From Opitutus sp. GAS368 (lineage in GTDB: Bacteria; Verrucomicrobiota; Verrucomicrobiia; Opitutales; Opitutaceae): a DNA stretch of 59,390 nucleotides. The stretch is from contig CAMAPG010000002.1 of NCBI GenBank assembly GCA_945859965.1, positions 1 through 59,390 on the forward strand, written 5' to 3'. Of the stretch, positions 17,520 to 25,352 are shown piece by piece. A program made the translations under genes and the position numbers. Position 1 is the stretch's first letter; the number at the start of each line of letters is the position of its first letter. Below the pieces are notes generated by a model. The model saw only the letters and a list, made by a program, of their open reading frames with translations, had not been told where the DNA came from and did no database searches.

Positions 17520-17549
17520 AAAAAAAGGCCCGGTCGGGAAGACCGGGCC
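17520..17549 (-). terminator. strong terminator of the exbB-tonB operon
   Basis: On the reverse strand the perfect stem GGCCCGGTC / GACCGGGCC (17549-17541 with 17535-17527) is followed by a run of seven T (17526-17520). It lies 25 bases past the stop of the last coiled-coil gene and marks the end of the seven-gene operon. Confidence 0.9.
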
Positions 17550-17574
17550 GCTAAAATCTGAAAATACGCGGACC

Positions 17575-18108
17575 TTAGGAGGCCGGAGCAGGGGTAGGCG
17601 GAACCTTGGTCAAGGAGCTGTCCACTGCCCGTTTGGCGACCATTTCAGCCATGCGCTGGGTTTCGATCTCGGCCGTGCGGCGGGAGATCTTGGCCAGCTC
17701 CAAAGCCTTATCGAGGTCCAGCAGCTCACGATTGGCCTTTTCCTTTTGACCCCGGAGTTCGGTCAGCTGACGGGTGAGCTCGGAAATCTTCTTGTTGCTC
17801 AGGACGGACTTGGCATTCGCCTCGTTGATCGCGTCCTGGATCTCGTGACCGGTCTTTTCCCAGTCGGCACGGACCTTGGCCTGCTTGGCGGCTTCGTCCG
17901 CGGCGCGCTGCTCGGAGCGCTTCTTGCTATCCGCGCGGGCCTTGGCCTCGAGCAGATCCTTATCCGCCTGCTTTTTGGCAGCGATGCGGGTGGCTTCGGC
18001 CTTGTACTTGGTTTCGCGCTCGTGCGTTTTCTTTCCTTCGGAGAAGTAAAACGCGAGAAACAGCACCAGCATCGCGCCGGGGAAAATGAGATACATCCAC
18101 TTTTTCAT
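17575..18108 (-). CDS. single-TM coiled-coil envelope protein, second of a pair
   Basis: A 177-residue protein of unknown function. A single N-terminal membrane segment (YLIFPGAMLVLFLAFYF, residues 6-22) is followed by a charged coiled coil over about 25-150 rich in Lys/Glu/Ala (ATRIAAKKQADKDLLEAKAR, ISELTRQLTELRGQKEKANR) and a short Pro/Ala tail (VPPTPAPAS). It resembles its upstream neighbour in plan but not closely in sequence. It is the last gene of the exbB-exbD-exbD-tonB-TPR-coil-coil operon, 12 bases behind the preceding gene. A structural or tethering role in a TonB/Tol-like complex is inference only. Confidence 0.75.
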   Translation of the reverse strand: MKKWMYLIFPGAMLVLFLAFYFSEGKKTHERETKYKAEATRIAAKKQADKDLLEAKARADSKKRSEQRAADEAAKQAKVRADWEKTGHEIQDAINEANAKSVLSNKKISELTRQLTELRGQKEKANRELLDLDKALELAKISRRTAEIETQRMAEMVAKRAVDSSLTKVPPTPAPAS

Positions 18109-18120
18109 AGTAAGCTCGGT

Positions 18121-18678
18121 TTATTGTTTCTTTTTGGCGGCGGCGGCGGCGATGGCGGCGGCCCGGGCGGCTTCCTCGGCGGCTTTGTCGGCTTCCTGGA
18201 TCTTAACCAGAATGGCGGCGTAGCTTTGGCGATTCACCTCGGCCTGCTTCGCGTATTTGCGTTGGAAGTCTTCTTCCTCCGCGGACAACTTTTTGGCGTT
18301 ATCGAGGTCGGCGATCTCTTTCTTAACCTCTTCCAATTGCTTGGTCAGGTTCTTGATCGAGTCTTCGAGCTTGGCGACTTCGCGCTGGGCCTTGTTGCGG
18401 TCATCGTAGGCCATCTGGCGGGCATCGCGCTCCTCCTGGTCCTTCTTGTCCTTCTCTTCGCGCTCTTTCTTGCGCTTGACCTGGGCGGCAATGGCCTCGT
18501 CGTAGGCCTGCTTTTTCGAGTCGGCCTCAAGCCGGGCCTTGGCATCGCGCTCCTGCTTTCTGGTTTGTTCTATCCTCTCCTGCTTTTTGAGATAGCCGGA
18601 TTGGAAATTCCAATAGATCGCTCCGAAAATGACGAGCCCGATCAAGGGAGCGATAAAGTAAATGGATTTCTTCTTCAT
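18121..18678 (-). CDS. single-TM coiled-coil envelope protein, first of a pair
   Basis: A 185-residue protein of unknown function. Residues 6-24 form a membrane segment (YFIAPLIGLVIFGAIYW). The rest is almost entirely charged coiled coil (AQREVAKLEDSIKNLTKQLE, VKKEIADLDNAKKLSAEEED), ending in an Ala/Lys tail (AAIAAAAAKKKQ). It lies between the TPR gene (23 bases upstream) and a second protein of the same layout. The pair looks like an old duplication or two subunits of one assembly. TolA is also a coiled-coil TM protein, but no TolA C-terminal domain is visible here. Confidence 0.75.
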   Translation of the reverse strand: MKKKSIYFIAPLIGLVIFGAIYWNFQSGYLKKQERIEQTRKQERDAKARLEADSKKQAYDEAIAAQVKRKKEREEKDKKDQEERDARQMAYDDRNKAQREVAKLEDSIKNLTKQLEEVKKEIADLDNAKKLSAEEEDFQRKYAKQAEVNRQSYAAILVKIQEADKAAEEAARAAAIAAAAAKKKQ

Positions 18679-18701
18679 GAGTAAATGGGGTGGGTTACGG
18701 C

Positions 18702-20123
18702 TTACTTCTTTTGCTTCCGCTTCAAGATTTCGTCCTGAATTTCGCGTTCTTTGATTTTGTCTTCAATCATCCGCTTCAGGTTGGGCAGCGGCTGGTCACT
18801 CTTGGCCTCGGGAAAGCTCAGGCCTTTGTTGGCGGCGGCAAGGGCATCGTCGTAATGGCGAAGCTCAAAGGCGCAGTAGGCGATCAGATACCAGATTTGC
18901 CAGTCCTTGCCGGGAATGCCCTTGATGGCGGCAACTTGGGCCATCTTGTACGCGTCCTCGAGCTTATCGAGCGAGTAGTAGATATTGGCGGCCTGAAGTT
19001 CGGCTTCACCCGAGGTCGGGAAGTACGCGGCGGCCTGCTTCAGGACATCGATCGCCTTGAGTTCCTTGTTCACCTGTTGGTAGGAGTAGGCGAGGAGGTT
19101 CCAGTTAGCCCAGCTGCGCTCAATCGTGCCGTTTTTGAGGCCGGCTTCCAACAACTCACAGGCGCGATCGAACTGACCGATCGTGAAATAGAGGGTGACG
19201 AGGTTGAAATTGTCCTTCGGGGCAATCAGTAAACCGGCTTTTTGGGCGCGTTCCACGGTCAGGATGGCGCGGATGTAATTCGCGTGGGACTCGCGCTTCA
19301 ACTTGTCGTCGGTGGCGAGGGTGTAATACAGGGGGAAAAGCTGCTCCCAATGGTTTTTGGACTTCGTAAAGCGATGGGCGAGCACTTCCAGGAGCTCGGC
19401 CATGCGGGCAAAATCGCCTTGATGCTGGAGGGTCGCGAGCAACACCGCGTAAGACTGCTCCTTGGGGTTGATGGTGGCCATCAAGCCCTGCTCAGCGGCC
19501 TTCTGGGCCTCGAGGATCAAAGCCTTGTCGGGTTTATCCGGAATCGCCATCGCCCGGTTATAGAGTAAGGTCGAGTAAAGGGCGTATTTCTCCGGATCGG
19601 GTTTCTTGTTACGATCCAAATTGCGCTTCAGGTATTCGATCGCCTTGCTCAGATAGAGCTGCTGCTGCGCGACCGGCCGGCCTTTTGCGCCCGCTTCGGT
19701 GTAGTAAAGCTGCATCAGATACTCGACCAGCGTGTCGGTTTGCTTTTCGCCGAGGTAGTTGTGCTGGTCGGTGAGGTGGAGCGCCGTTTCCAACGGTTCG
19801 ATCGCCTTTTCGTAGGCTTCCTTTTGGACGAGGAAGGTGCCCTTGAAGGAATTGAGCACGGCCTGCTCGTAGCTGCCACCCGGGGTGGCCACCGACAACA
19901 TCTGGTCAATCACGGCCAGAGCGCCATCCCAGTCCCTGGCATCCACCAAGGGCTGGAGCTTGCTCAGGTTTTCGCTGACCTTGGGAGAGAAGGTTTTGTT
20001 GTCCTGGCCATTGGCATTCTGCGCGGAAGCGCTGAATGGCAGAGCGAGCGTGAGCAGCAGGGTGGCTCCGCCCAAGACAATGCGACGCAGGCGGGAAGGG
20101 GTGGAAAGGGAGGATTCGGTCAC
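18702..20123 (-). CDS. exported TPR-repeat protein
   Basis: A 473-residue protein with a signal peptide (RIVLGGATLLLTLALPFSAS, then AQN) and tandem TPR-like helical pairs across most of its length. Examples are YEKAIEPLETALHLTDQHNY, FDRACELLEAGLKNGTIERS, ELKAIDVLKQAAAYFPTSGE and HYDDALAAANKGLSFPEAKS. It is predicted to be periplasmic or outer-membrane facing. Six bases separate it from tonB. TPR proteins next to TonB/ExbBD genes recur in Bacteroidetes and Deltaproteobacteria, where they act as docking partners. That parallel is an inference, as no catalytic motif is present. Confidence 0.85.
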   Translation of the reverse strand: MTESSLSTPSRLRRIVLGGATLLLTLALPFSASAQNANGQDNKTFSPKVSENLSKLQPLVDARDWDGALAVIDQMLSVATPGGSYEQAVLNSFKGTFLVQKEAYEKAIEPLETALHLTDQHNYLGEKQTDTLVEYLMQLYYTEAGAKGRPVAQQQLYLSKAIEYLKRNLDRNKKPDPEKYALYSTLLYNRAMAIPDKPDKALILEAQKAAEQGLMATINPKEQSYAVLLATLQHQGDFARMAELLEVLAHRFTKSKNHWEQLFPLYYTLATDDKLKRESHANYIRAILTVERAQKAGLLIAPKDNFNLVTLYFTIGQFDRACELLEAGLKNGTIERSWANWNLLAYSYQQVNKELKAIDVLKQAAAYFPTSGEAELQAANIYYSLDKLEDAYKMAQVAAIKGIPGKDWQIWYLIAYCAFELRHYDDALAAANKGLSFPEAKSDQPLPNLKRMIEDKIKEREIQDEILKRKQKK

Positions 20124-20129
20124 GGCAAA

Positions 20130-20777
20130 TTATTCGTCGGCGATGCTGAAAACGATGGGAACCTGCATCCGCGTATTCACAGCGCGTCCGCCTTTGCGGC
20201 CCGGCCGGAATTTCCATTTACTGACGGCCAGGATGGCGGAGGATTCAAATTCCCGTTGGGTGGAGCTGATCGCGTAAGCGTTTTGGGCATCGCCGTTCGC
20301 ATCGACGATGAAACCGACGGTCACGGTCCCGGTTATGCCGGCGCGGCGCATTTCAAACGGATAAACTGGTTTGCTCTGCAGGCGGGGCATCGGGACTTGA
20401 TCCAGATTGTTGAGATCGAACACCTCGCCGAGGCCCTTGCCGCCAATGCGGCCCTGGGGAATCGTGATGGCGCCGACATTGGGCTTCATGCCTTCAGGCG
20501 GTGGCGGCTGGATCTGCTGGACGAAAGCGTCCGGGGGAGCGATCTGCGGAATGTCGGTCAACATTGGGGGTGCGACATCCATGACCTCTTCGGGCTGATC
20601 CTCGGGCTCCACCTTCTCGGGTTCATCCGGCTCGATCGGGGGCATCTCGATCTGGATCAGCTTTTCCTCCTCCTTGGCTTTCATCTTTTTGGGGGCGTGC
20701 TTGAGAAAGCCAAGCCCGGCCACCCCACCGTGAAGGAGGACTGAAACAATGAGACCAATGATTAAATCGCGACGCAT
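20130..20777 (-). CDS. tonB: TonB-family energy transducer
   Basis: TonB passes proton-motive energy from ExbB/ExbD to outer-membrane receptors. The 215-residue protein has one N-terminal TM helix (IIGLIVSVLLHGGVAGLGFL) that contains the His expected in the SxxxH motif region. An acidic Pro-rich spacer (PPIEPDEPEKVEPEDQPEEV) and the TonB C-terminal domain (KPVYPFEMRRAGITGTVTVG, SSAILAVSKWKFRPGRKGGR) follow. It lies in operon behind exbB and two exbD genes. No TonB-dependent receptor is encoded in the window, so the partner is unknown. Confidence 0.92.
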   Translation of the reverse strand: MRRDLIIGLIVSVLLHGGVAGLGFLKHAPKKMKAKEEEKLIQIEMPPIEPDEPEKVEPEDQPEEVMDVAPPMLTDIPQIAPPDAFVQQIQPPPPEGMKPNVGAITIPQGRIGGKGLGEVFDLNNLDQVPMPRLQSKPVYPFEMRRAGITGTVTVGFIVDANGDAQNAYAISSTQREFESSAILAVSKWKFRPGRKGGRAVNTRMQVPIVFSIADE

Positions 20778-20794
20778 GTGAGGGCTTGGTTACC

Positions 20795-21223
20795 TTATCG
20801 GCCAGTGGAGCGAACTCGGGTTTCGACGGAGACCTGCTCGATGCCGGCCTTGCGCACTTCATCCAATACCTGGACGGTGGGCCCGAATTTGGCGCGGTCG
20901 TCGCCGGCAATCAGGATGCGGGCTAGGCTGACCGAACTCTTGTACTGCTGGATGCGGGGAGCGATTTCCTCCATCGTGATAAGTTCCCGGTTCCAATAGA
21001 CCGTTTTTTGGTCGGAAACCTGGATCGTGACCGACTCGTCCTGCTCGGTTTTCGTCGGCGGCGTGGCCACTGGCAAATTCACAGGCAGCGACCGGAGTCG
21101 ATCCAGCGAAAGCGTGAACAGAACAAAGGTCGCCAGCAAAAAGAAGATGACGTCAATGAGAGGGATGATCTCAATGCGCGCCTTCTTTGGACCGATATTT
21201 ACTCTGGGACCAGCACCAGCCAT
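20795..21223 (-). CDS. exbD: biopolymer transporter ExbD/TolR (second copy)
   Basis: ExbD/TolR subunits carry the single TM helix with the proton-conducting Asp. In this 142-residue protein the helix reads IEIIPLIDVIFFLLATFVLF near residues 18-38, with the conserved Asp in PLIDVIF. The periplasmic domain follows, ending FGPTVQVLDEVRKAGIEQVS. It is closely similar in the TM region to the copy just upstream (21283..21711) but differs in the periplasmic half, so the two likely form a heteromeric or alternative stator. It lies 17 bases upstream of tonB. Confidence 0.92.
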   Translation of the reverse strand: MAGAGPRVNIGPKKARIEIIPLIDVIFFLLATFVLFTLSLDRLRSLPVNLPVATPPTKTEQDESVTIQVSDQKTVYWNRELITMEEIAPRIQQYKSSVSLARILIAGDDRAKFGPTVQVLDEVRKAGIEQVSVETRVRSTGR

Positions 21224-21282
21224 GGGAAAAGGGATTTGGAAAAATTAAAGGATAAGAACCGGGGACGCTAGGTGCGTGGGGT

Positions 21283-21711
21283 TCAGGTGGACTTCGGCTT
21301 CGTCCTCGTTTCCACGAAAACTTTTTGAAAACCGGCTTTGCGGACTTCGTTGATCACGTAGGCAAACACCGAGACAAATGACGCATCCTCGTCTCCATTG
21401 ATCAAAATGCGTCCATCCGGATTGGCGACCCGGTAGGCTTGAAGACGCTGGATGAATTCATCCAGCGTGATTTGATCCTTGTCCCAGCCAACGGTGCCTT
21501 CCGAGGTAATGCTAATCGTGACCGTGCCAGCGGTATCGCGAGGCTCGCCGGAATCGGCCTTGGGTACAGCAACCTTGATGCCCCCGGTCGCGTTCATCGA
21601 GAGCGTGAACAAAACGAAGGTCGCCAGCAGAAAGAAGATCACATCGATTAAGGGAATGATCTCGATGCGGGCTCTTTTCTTGCCGCCGCTGCTTGCACTT
21701 GATCCGGACAT
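21283..21711 (-). CDS. exbD: biopolymer transporter ExbD/TolR (first copy)
   Basis: A 142-residue ExbD/TolR protein: Ser/Gly/Lys-rich start, TM helix IEIIPLIDVIFFLLATFVLF with the ion-conducting Asp, and a periplasmic domain with GRILINGDEDASFVSVFAYV and a closing VRKAGFQKVFVETRTK. It is identical in length to the second ExbD and shares the same TM sequence, which points to tandem duplication. It lies between exbB (67 bases upstream) and the second exbD (59 bases downstream). Confidence 0.92.
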   Translation of the reverse strand: MSGSSASSGGKKRARIEIIPLIDVIFFLLATFVLFTLSMNATGGIKVAVPKADSGEPRDTAGTVTISITSEGTVGWDKDQITLDEFIQRLQAYRVANPDGRILINGDEDASFVSVFAYVINEVRKAGFQKVFVETRTKPKST

Positions 21712-21778
21712 GGTGGAAATTTTAAGGGAAATGATGCCTACAGTACCGATAACGAACCTGCCGCGCGTTTCTTAGCGC

Positions 21779-22465
21779 TTAGCGGTTAAAAGGAGCGGTC
21801 GGCTCGGCCTTCTTCATCAACATCTCGAGGGCGGCGGCAGCGTCACCCATTTCGTGCTTCGCCTCTTCCGTGCGGGCATTGAGATAGTTATAGAAAGGAA
21901 GGGCCGTGACCGCGATCACGAGACCGCAGGCGGTCGCGATGAGCGCTTCACCGACACCACCCGTGATGGTCGCGGTGGCTGCACCGATGTCGCCGCCGCC
22001 GAGGCCGGCGAACGTCTTCATCATACCCGTAACGGTACCGAGCAATCCGAGCAAAGGAGCGGCCGTGATCACGGTGTCGAGAGTGGCCATGCCCTGGCCG
22101 AAGCGCGTGAGCTCCTTGGACGAGGCGCGGATGAAGGCATTGAGAATGGAGTGATCCTTGTTGTTCAGAGCGTAGAACAGGACGCGAGCGACAACATCGT
22201 TGCTTTTCTTGCCGGTCGCCAGCGCGCCTTCGATATCGCGGTGTTCGATTGCTTCCAGCATCTTCTCCACGACTTCGGCTTCGCGGTTTTTGTTCTCACG
22301 GAGAATGAACAGCAGACGCTCAATGATGACGGTGAGACCCACCAGGGACACCAGGAGAATGGGCCACATAACCGGGCCGCCGTGAACGAAAAGCTCCATG
22401 GTGCTCATGGGGCTGCCGTCCGGATTATTGAGAAGGAATGCGATAGGGAGGCTGTGTATGATCAT
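21779..22465 (-). CDS. exbB: MotA/TolQ/ExbB proton-channel family protein
   Basis: ExbB/TolQ forms the pentameric proton channel that powers TonB or Tol. The 228 residues show three TM regions: PVMWPILLVSLVGLTVIIER near 30, TAAPLLGLLGTVTGMMKTFA near 145, and GEALIATACGLVIAVTALPF near 185. The last two carry the family signature. In-frame ATG codons at residue 22 (MSTMELFVHGG) may be the true start, giving a more typical N-terminus. It is the first gene of a seven-gene reverse operon. Confidence 0.93.
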   Translation of the reverse strand: MIIHSLPIAFLLNNPDGSPMSTMELFVHGGPVMWPILLVSLVGLTVIIERLLFILRENKNREAEVVEKMLEAIEHRDIEGALATGKKSNDVVARVLFYALNNKDHSILNAFIRASSKELTRFGQGMATLDTVITAAPLLGLLGTVTGMMKTFAGLGGGDIGAATATITGGVGEALIATACGLVIAVTALPFYNYLNARTEEAKHEMGDAAAALEMLMKKAEPTAPFNR

Positions 22466-22945
22466 TGGAGAAAAAATTTAGAGTAAGTGGTTGGGTCGGG
22501 GGAAAACGGTGTTCGTTTGATGGAAAGACACAAAAGGGCCCGAAGCGCTCAATCAATTTCGCCGGCTATCAGCCGAGGCGCTTTCGAAAATTCGGCATGG
22601 TGATTCCGGTAACGCAGGAACTGGGCCGATTAAAACTTTTTTTGCAGGGGGGTGGAGGGGGGATACCAGCATCATGCTGAAAAAAATGAACAACTAGGTA
22701 ATTTGAGAAAGCGAACTAGGGGTCATTGAAAGTAGGGTGTCAACCCACTTTCAGGGCGCAGGGAGAAAATATTTTTGCTAATGCAGTCCATCACTCGGAA
22801 GGTCGTGCGGAACGTCGGGGAATGTCCGAAGTGCAGGTTCGAAAGCTTTGTCATTCGTGTGTGGAAGTGCGGCGGGACAGAGTGAATTTTGGATCTCAGG
22901 GGCGGAATTGGCAAAGGCTGATTCTGGATTCTCCGCATTCTTCAA
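22466..22945. promoter_or_regulatory. 480-base intergenic region upstream of exbB
   Basis: No convincing gene lies here. It should hold the exbB operon promoter. A reverse-strand TTGACA at 22743..22738 is a good -35 match, but the nearest -10 candidates (CTAGTT or TAGTTC) are poor, so the call is weak. A hairpin GCATCATGC sits at 22668-22676 near A-rich sequence. The region is AT-richer than its neighbours, fitting a leader or regulatory stretch. Confidence 0.3.
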
Positions 22946-23019
22946 TGGCTGCCCGACTAGGACTCGAACCTAGACAAAACGAGTCAGAGTCGTTTGTGCT
23001 ACCATTACACCATCGGGCA
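22946..23019 (-). tRNA. tRNA-Gln (anticodon CTG), CCA encoded
   Basis: On the reverse strand the acceptor TGCCCGA (23019-23013) pairs with TCGGGCA (22956-22950). The anticodon stem AACGA/TCGTT encloses CTCTGAC (anticodon CTG). The T arm CTAGGTTCGAGTCCTAG, discriminator G and encoded CCA follow. It is the first of three reverse-strand tRNAs. In an organism with GatCAB and this Gln tRNA, charging could go through Glu-tRNA amidation. Confidence 0.96.
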
Positions 23020-23165
23020 GTGAAAAATCTTGAAGCGCCATCGGAGGTCGTTCGGCCCTGCTTCGCCGAAGGCTTCGCAGGACAACCTTCGCGCAGAAAT
23101 CGCGGTTGGATCAGAGCGGGGTTGCGAAGGTTGGCTTGCCAAGCCGTAGCTCAAAGAGCGAAGGC

Positions 23166-23240
23166 TGGAGCCGGCGATGGGATTCGAACCCGCAACCGCC
23201 TGTTTACAAAACAGGTGCTCTACCGTTGAGCTACGCCGGC
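23166..23240 (-). tRNA. tRNA-Thr (anticodon TGT), CCA encoded
   Basis: On the reverse strand the acceptor GCCGGCG (23240-23234) pairs with CGCCGGC (23176-23170). The anticodon stem CCTGT/ACAGG holds TTTGTAA (anticodon TGT). The T arm GCGGGTTCGAATCCCAT and encoded CCA (23168-23166) are present. Confidence 0.96.
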
Positions 23241-23323
23241 GCAGAAACTCGCAGCGCTTTGCCGAAAATAAATGAGAAAAAACGAAAGTGGCGCGCCCTC
23301 CGTAGCCCCGAAGGAGCGAAGGA

Positions 23324-23398
23324 TGGTGGCTCCCCGGGGACTCGAACCCCGAACCTACTGATTAAGAGTCAGCTGCTCTACCATTGAGCTAGGAAGCC
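23324..23398 (-). tRNA. tRNA-Lys (anticodon CTT), CCA encoded
   Basis: On the reverse strand the acceptor GGCTTCC (23398-23392) pairs with GGGAGCC (23334-23328) with one G-T pair. The anticodon stem GCTGA/TCAGT holds CTCTTAA (anticodon CTT). The T arm GGGGTTCGAGTCCCC, discriminator A and encoded CCA complete it. The 268 bases between it and folP (23399-23666) show no gene. Confidence 0.95.
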
Positions 23399-23666
23399 AA
23401 AAGCCAAGAGGTCAAAAACCTCATAAACCCGTCGGTGATGTCAACTGCGATTTGAGCTCAAGCCTCAATGAAGCGGGTTCGCCCGGCCTCCCGGCCTGTC
23501 ACAAAGGCTTGTCGCGGGTCCTTTAAACAGAGGCCAACGCGCGATCCCGACCGGGATGACGAAAAAGCGAATGGCGGGGCGGACCGCACAGGAGGCCGCG
23601 TGAGAGGTGGTTGCAACGGGTGCGTTGACTCTAGGAAACGGGCGCGAAGAGTGGCGGTTTACCGCG

Positions 23667-24524
23667 ATGCATCCCGTCATGACCGACTCTGCGAATCAGC
23701 CCGCCCATGAGCCGCCGGCTCACCGCCTGGTTTCGGGTGAGCGGACAAGGGTCATGGGTATTCTCAATGTCACCCCCGATTCTTTTTTTGACGGCGGCCG
23801 GAATAATTCGCCCGATGCCGCCGAGGCGCGAGCCCGGCAGATCGAGGCAGAGGGAGCCGATTGGATCGATCTCGGCGCCGAATCCAGCCGTCCCGGCGCA
23901 GTGGCGATTTCGGAGGCCGAAGAGTTGAAGCGGCTATTGCCGGTCATCGCCCGCGCTCGCGCCGCTAGCCGTCTGCCTTTGTCGGTGGATACCACAAAGG
24001 CATCCGTGGCGCAGGCAGCCTTGGCGGCGGGAGCGACCTGGATCAACGATATCTGGGGCCTGCAGGGCGATGCCCGGATGGCCGGGGTCGTGGCCGAGGC
24101 GGGCGCATCGGTGGTGATCATGCACAACCAGCACGGGACGGATTATCCGGAGGGGATTTTTCCGGCCATCCAGCGTTATTTCGAGCGTTCGCTGCACCTG
24201 GCCGGGCGGGCGGGCATCCCGCACACACGCGTGATGCTCGATCCCGGGATCGGGTTCGGCAAAACGCCCGCGCAGAATCTCGAGGTGTTGCGCGGGCTGA
24301 AGGAATTCCAGCGCTTCGGCCTGCCGCTGCTGCTGGGGGCTTCCCGCAAATCCGTGCTCGGCCATGTGCTCAATCTTCCCCCGGCGGAACGCCTGGAAGC
24401 ATCGCTGGCGACGACGGTGGCCGCAGTGGCGGCGGGGTTTGACGCCGTGCGGGTGCATGATGTGCAGGCCCACGTACGCACGGCCCGAACGGCGGACGCC
24501 CTCTACCGGATTTCCCATGGATAA
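23667..24524 (+). CDS. folP: dihydropteroate synthase
   Basis: FolP condenses p-aminobenzoate with 6-hydroxymethyl-dihydropterin diphosphate to dihydropteroate and is the sulfonamide target. The protein is about 285 residues from ATG 23667. ATG 23679 or GTG 23607 are other possible starts. Landmarks are VMGILNVTPDSFFDGGRN, ADWIDLGAESSRPGAVAIS, LPLSVDTTKASVAQAALAAG, WINDIWGLQ, LDPGIGFGKTPAQNLEVL and LLGASRKSVLG. It heads a folate operon: its stop overlaps the folB start by eight bases. Confidence 0.95.
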   Translation: MHPVMTDSANQPAHEPPAHRLVSGERTRVMGILNVTPDSFFDGGRNNSPDAAEARARQIEAEGADWIDLGAESSRPGAVAISEAEELKRLLPVIARARAASRLPLSVDTTKASVAQAALAAGATWINDIWGLQGDARMAGVVAEAGASVVIMHNQHGTDYPEGIFPAIQRYFERSLHLAGRAGIPHTRVMLDPGIGFGKTPAQNLEVLRGLKEFQRFGLPLLLGASRKSVLGHVLNLPPAERLEASLATTVAAVAAGFDAVRVHDVQAHVRTARTADALYRISHG

Positions 24525-24876
24525 AGTCTTCATCGAAGGTTTCACGGTTTTCGCCCACCACGGCGTCCATCCCGAGGAGGCAGTGCTTGGGCAGCGCTTC
24601 ATCTTTGACGTGGAGCTGGGCCTAGACCTCAAAGCCGCGGGCGGTTCGGACCACCTGCCTGACACGGTGGATTATGGTGCCGTCATGGCGCGGATCACCC
24701 AGGTGGCGGAAACCCGCCGCTGCCGGCTGCTCGAGGCCTTGGGCGAGGCGATCGTCCAGGATTTGTTCGCGGCCTTTCCTCTCGTGCGGTCCGTGCGATT
24801 GCGCATTCACAAGCCGGCGGCGCCGGTGCGCGGGCAGTTTACCTCGGTCGGAATCGAAATCGCGCGTGACCGATGA
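24517..24876 (+). CDS. folB: dihydroneopterin aldolase
   Basis: FolB splits 7,8-dihydroneopterin to 6-hydroxymethyl-dihydropterin and glycolaldehyde. The 119-residue protein starts MDKVFIEGFTVFAHHGVHPE, with the conserved HHGV and the catalytic Glu region, then GQRFIFDVELGLDLKAAGGS, the TVDYGAVMARI motif, and a C-terminal strand VRLRIHKPAAPVRGQF. ATG 24517 overlaps the end of folP and its TGA overlaps the folK ATG, so the three are translationally coupled. Length is normal. Confidence 0.94.
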   Translation: MDKVFIEGFTVFAHHGVHPEEAVLGQRFIFDVELGLDLKAAGGSDHLPDTVDYGAVMARITQVAETRRCRLLEALGEAIVQDLFAAFPLVRSVRLRIHKPAAPVRGQFTSVGIEIARDR

Positions 24877-25352
24877 CTCGTGGATTCCTGGGACTGGGCA
24901 GCAATCTGGGCGACAAACGCGCGCACCTCGCCGCAGCGCTTGAAGCGCTGGCTCGCGAACCTGGAATCGAACTTCGGCGCACGGCGGTTTTTTACCGCAC
25001 CGCCCCGCTGGGCGGGCCCGCCGGTCAGGACTGGTATCTTAATACCGTGGTGGAGATCGCGACCGATTTGCGCCCACTAGCGGTGTTGGAGCGCTGCGAA
25101 GCGATCGAACGATCCCTGGGCCGCGTGCGGATCGAACGCTGGGGTCCGCGGACGATCGATATCGATCTGCTCTGGTTCGATGAGGCGGTTGAAGCCACGC
25201 CACGTTTAATCCTTCCGCATCCCCGGGCTCATTTGCGCAGCTTCGTCCTGAAACCGTGGCATGAACTGGAGCCGGATTTCCTGCTGCTCGGACATCCACT
25301 CGCTTACTGGCTGGAGAAGGCCGATCCCTTGGGGATCGCCAAAGTGCCATGA
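24873..25352 (+). CDS. folK: 6-hydroxymethyl-7,8-dihydropterin pyrophosphokinase (HPPK)
   Basis: FolK transfers pyrophosphate from ATP to 6-hydroxymethyl-dihydropterin, making the FolP substrate. The 159 residues contain GFLGLGSNLGDKRAHLAAAL, FYRTAPLGGPAGQDWYLNTV, the signature RWGPRTIDIDLLWFD and LILPHPRAHLRSFVLKPWHE, all HPPK hallmarks. It starts at the ATGA overlap with folB and ends in an ATGA overlap with pabB, so folP-folB-folK-pabB-pabC is one tightly coupled unit. Confidence 0.96.
   Translation: MTRGFLGLGSNLGDKRAHLAAALEALAREPGIELRRTAVFYRTAPLGGPAGQDWYLNTVVEIATDLRPLAVLERCEAIERSLGRVRIERWGPRTIDIDLLWFDEAVEATPRLILPHPRAHLRSFVLKPWHELEPDFLLLGHPLAYWLEKADPLGIAKVP

Noticed and set aside
17467-18684. 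405-codon forward open frame, Leu/Phe/Gly-rich like a membrane protein
   Set aside because: It is the complement of the two Lys/Glu-rich coiled-coil genes. Antisense of Lys/Glu codons gives Phe/Leu, which imitates a membrane protein.
22946-23398. Spaced similar elements as a possible CRISPR array
   Set aside because: The similar elements are three tRNA genes with ordinary cloverleaf structure and no repeat-spacer pattern. No array was seen elsewhere in the window.
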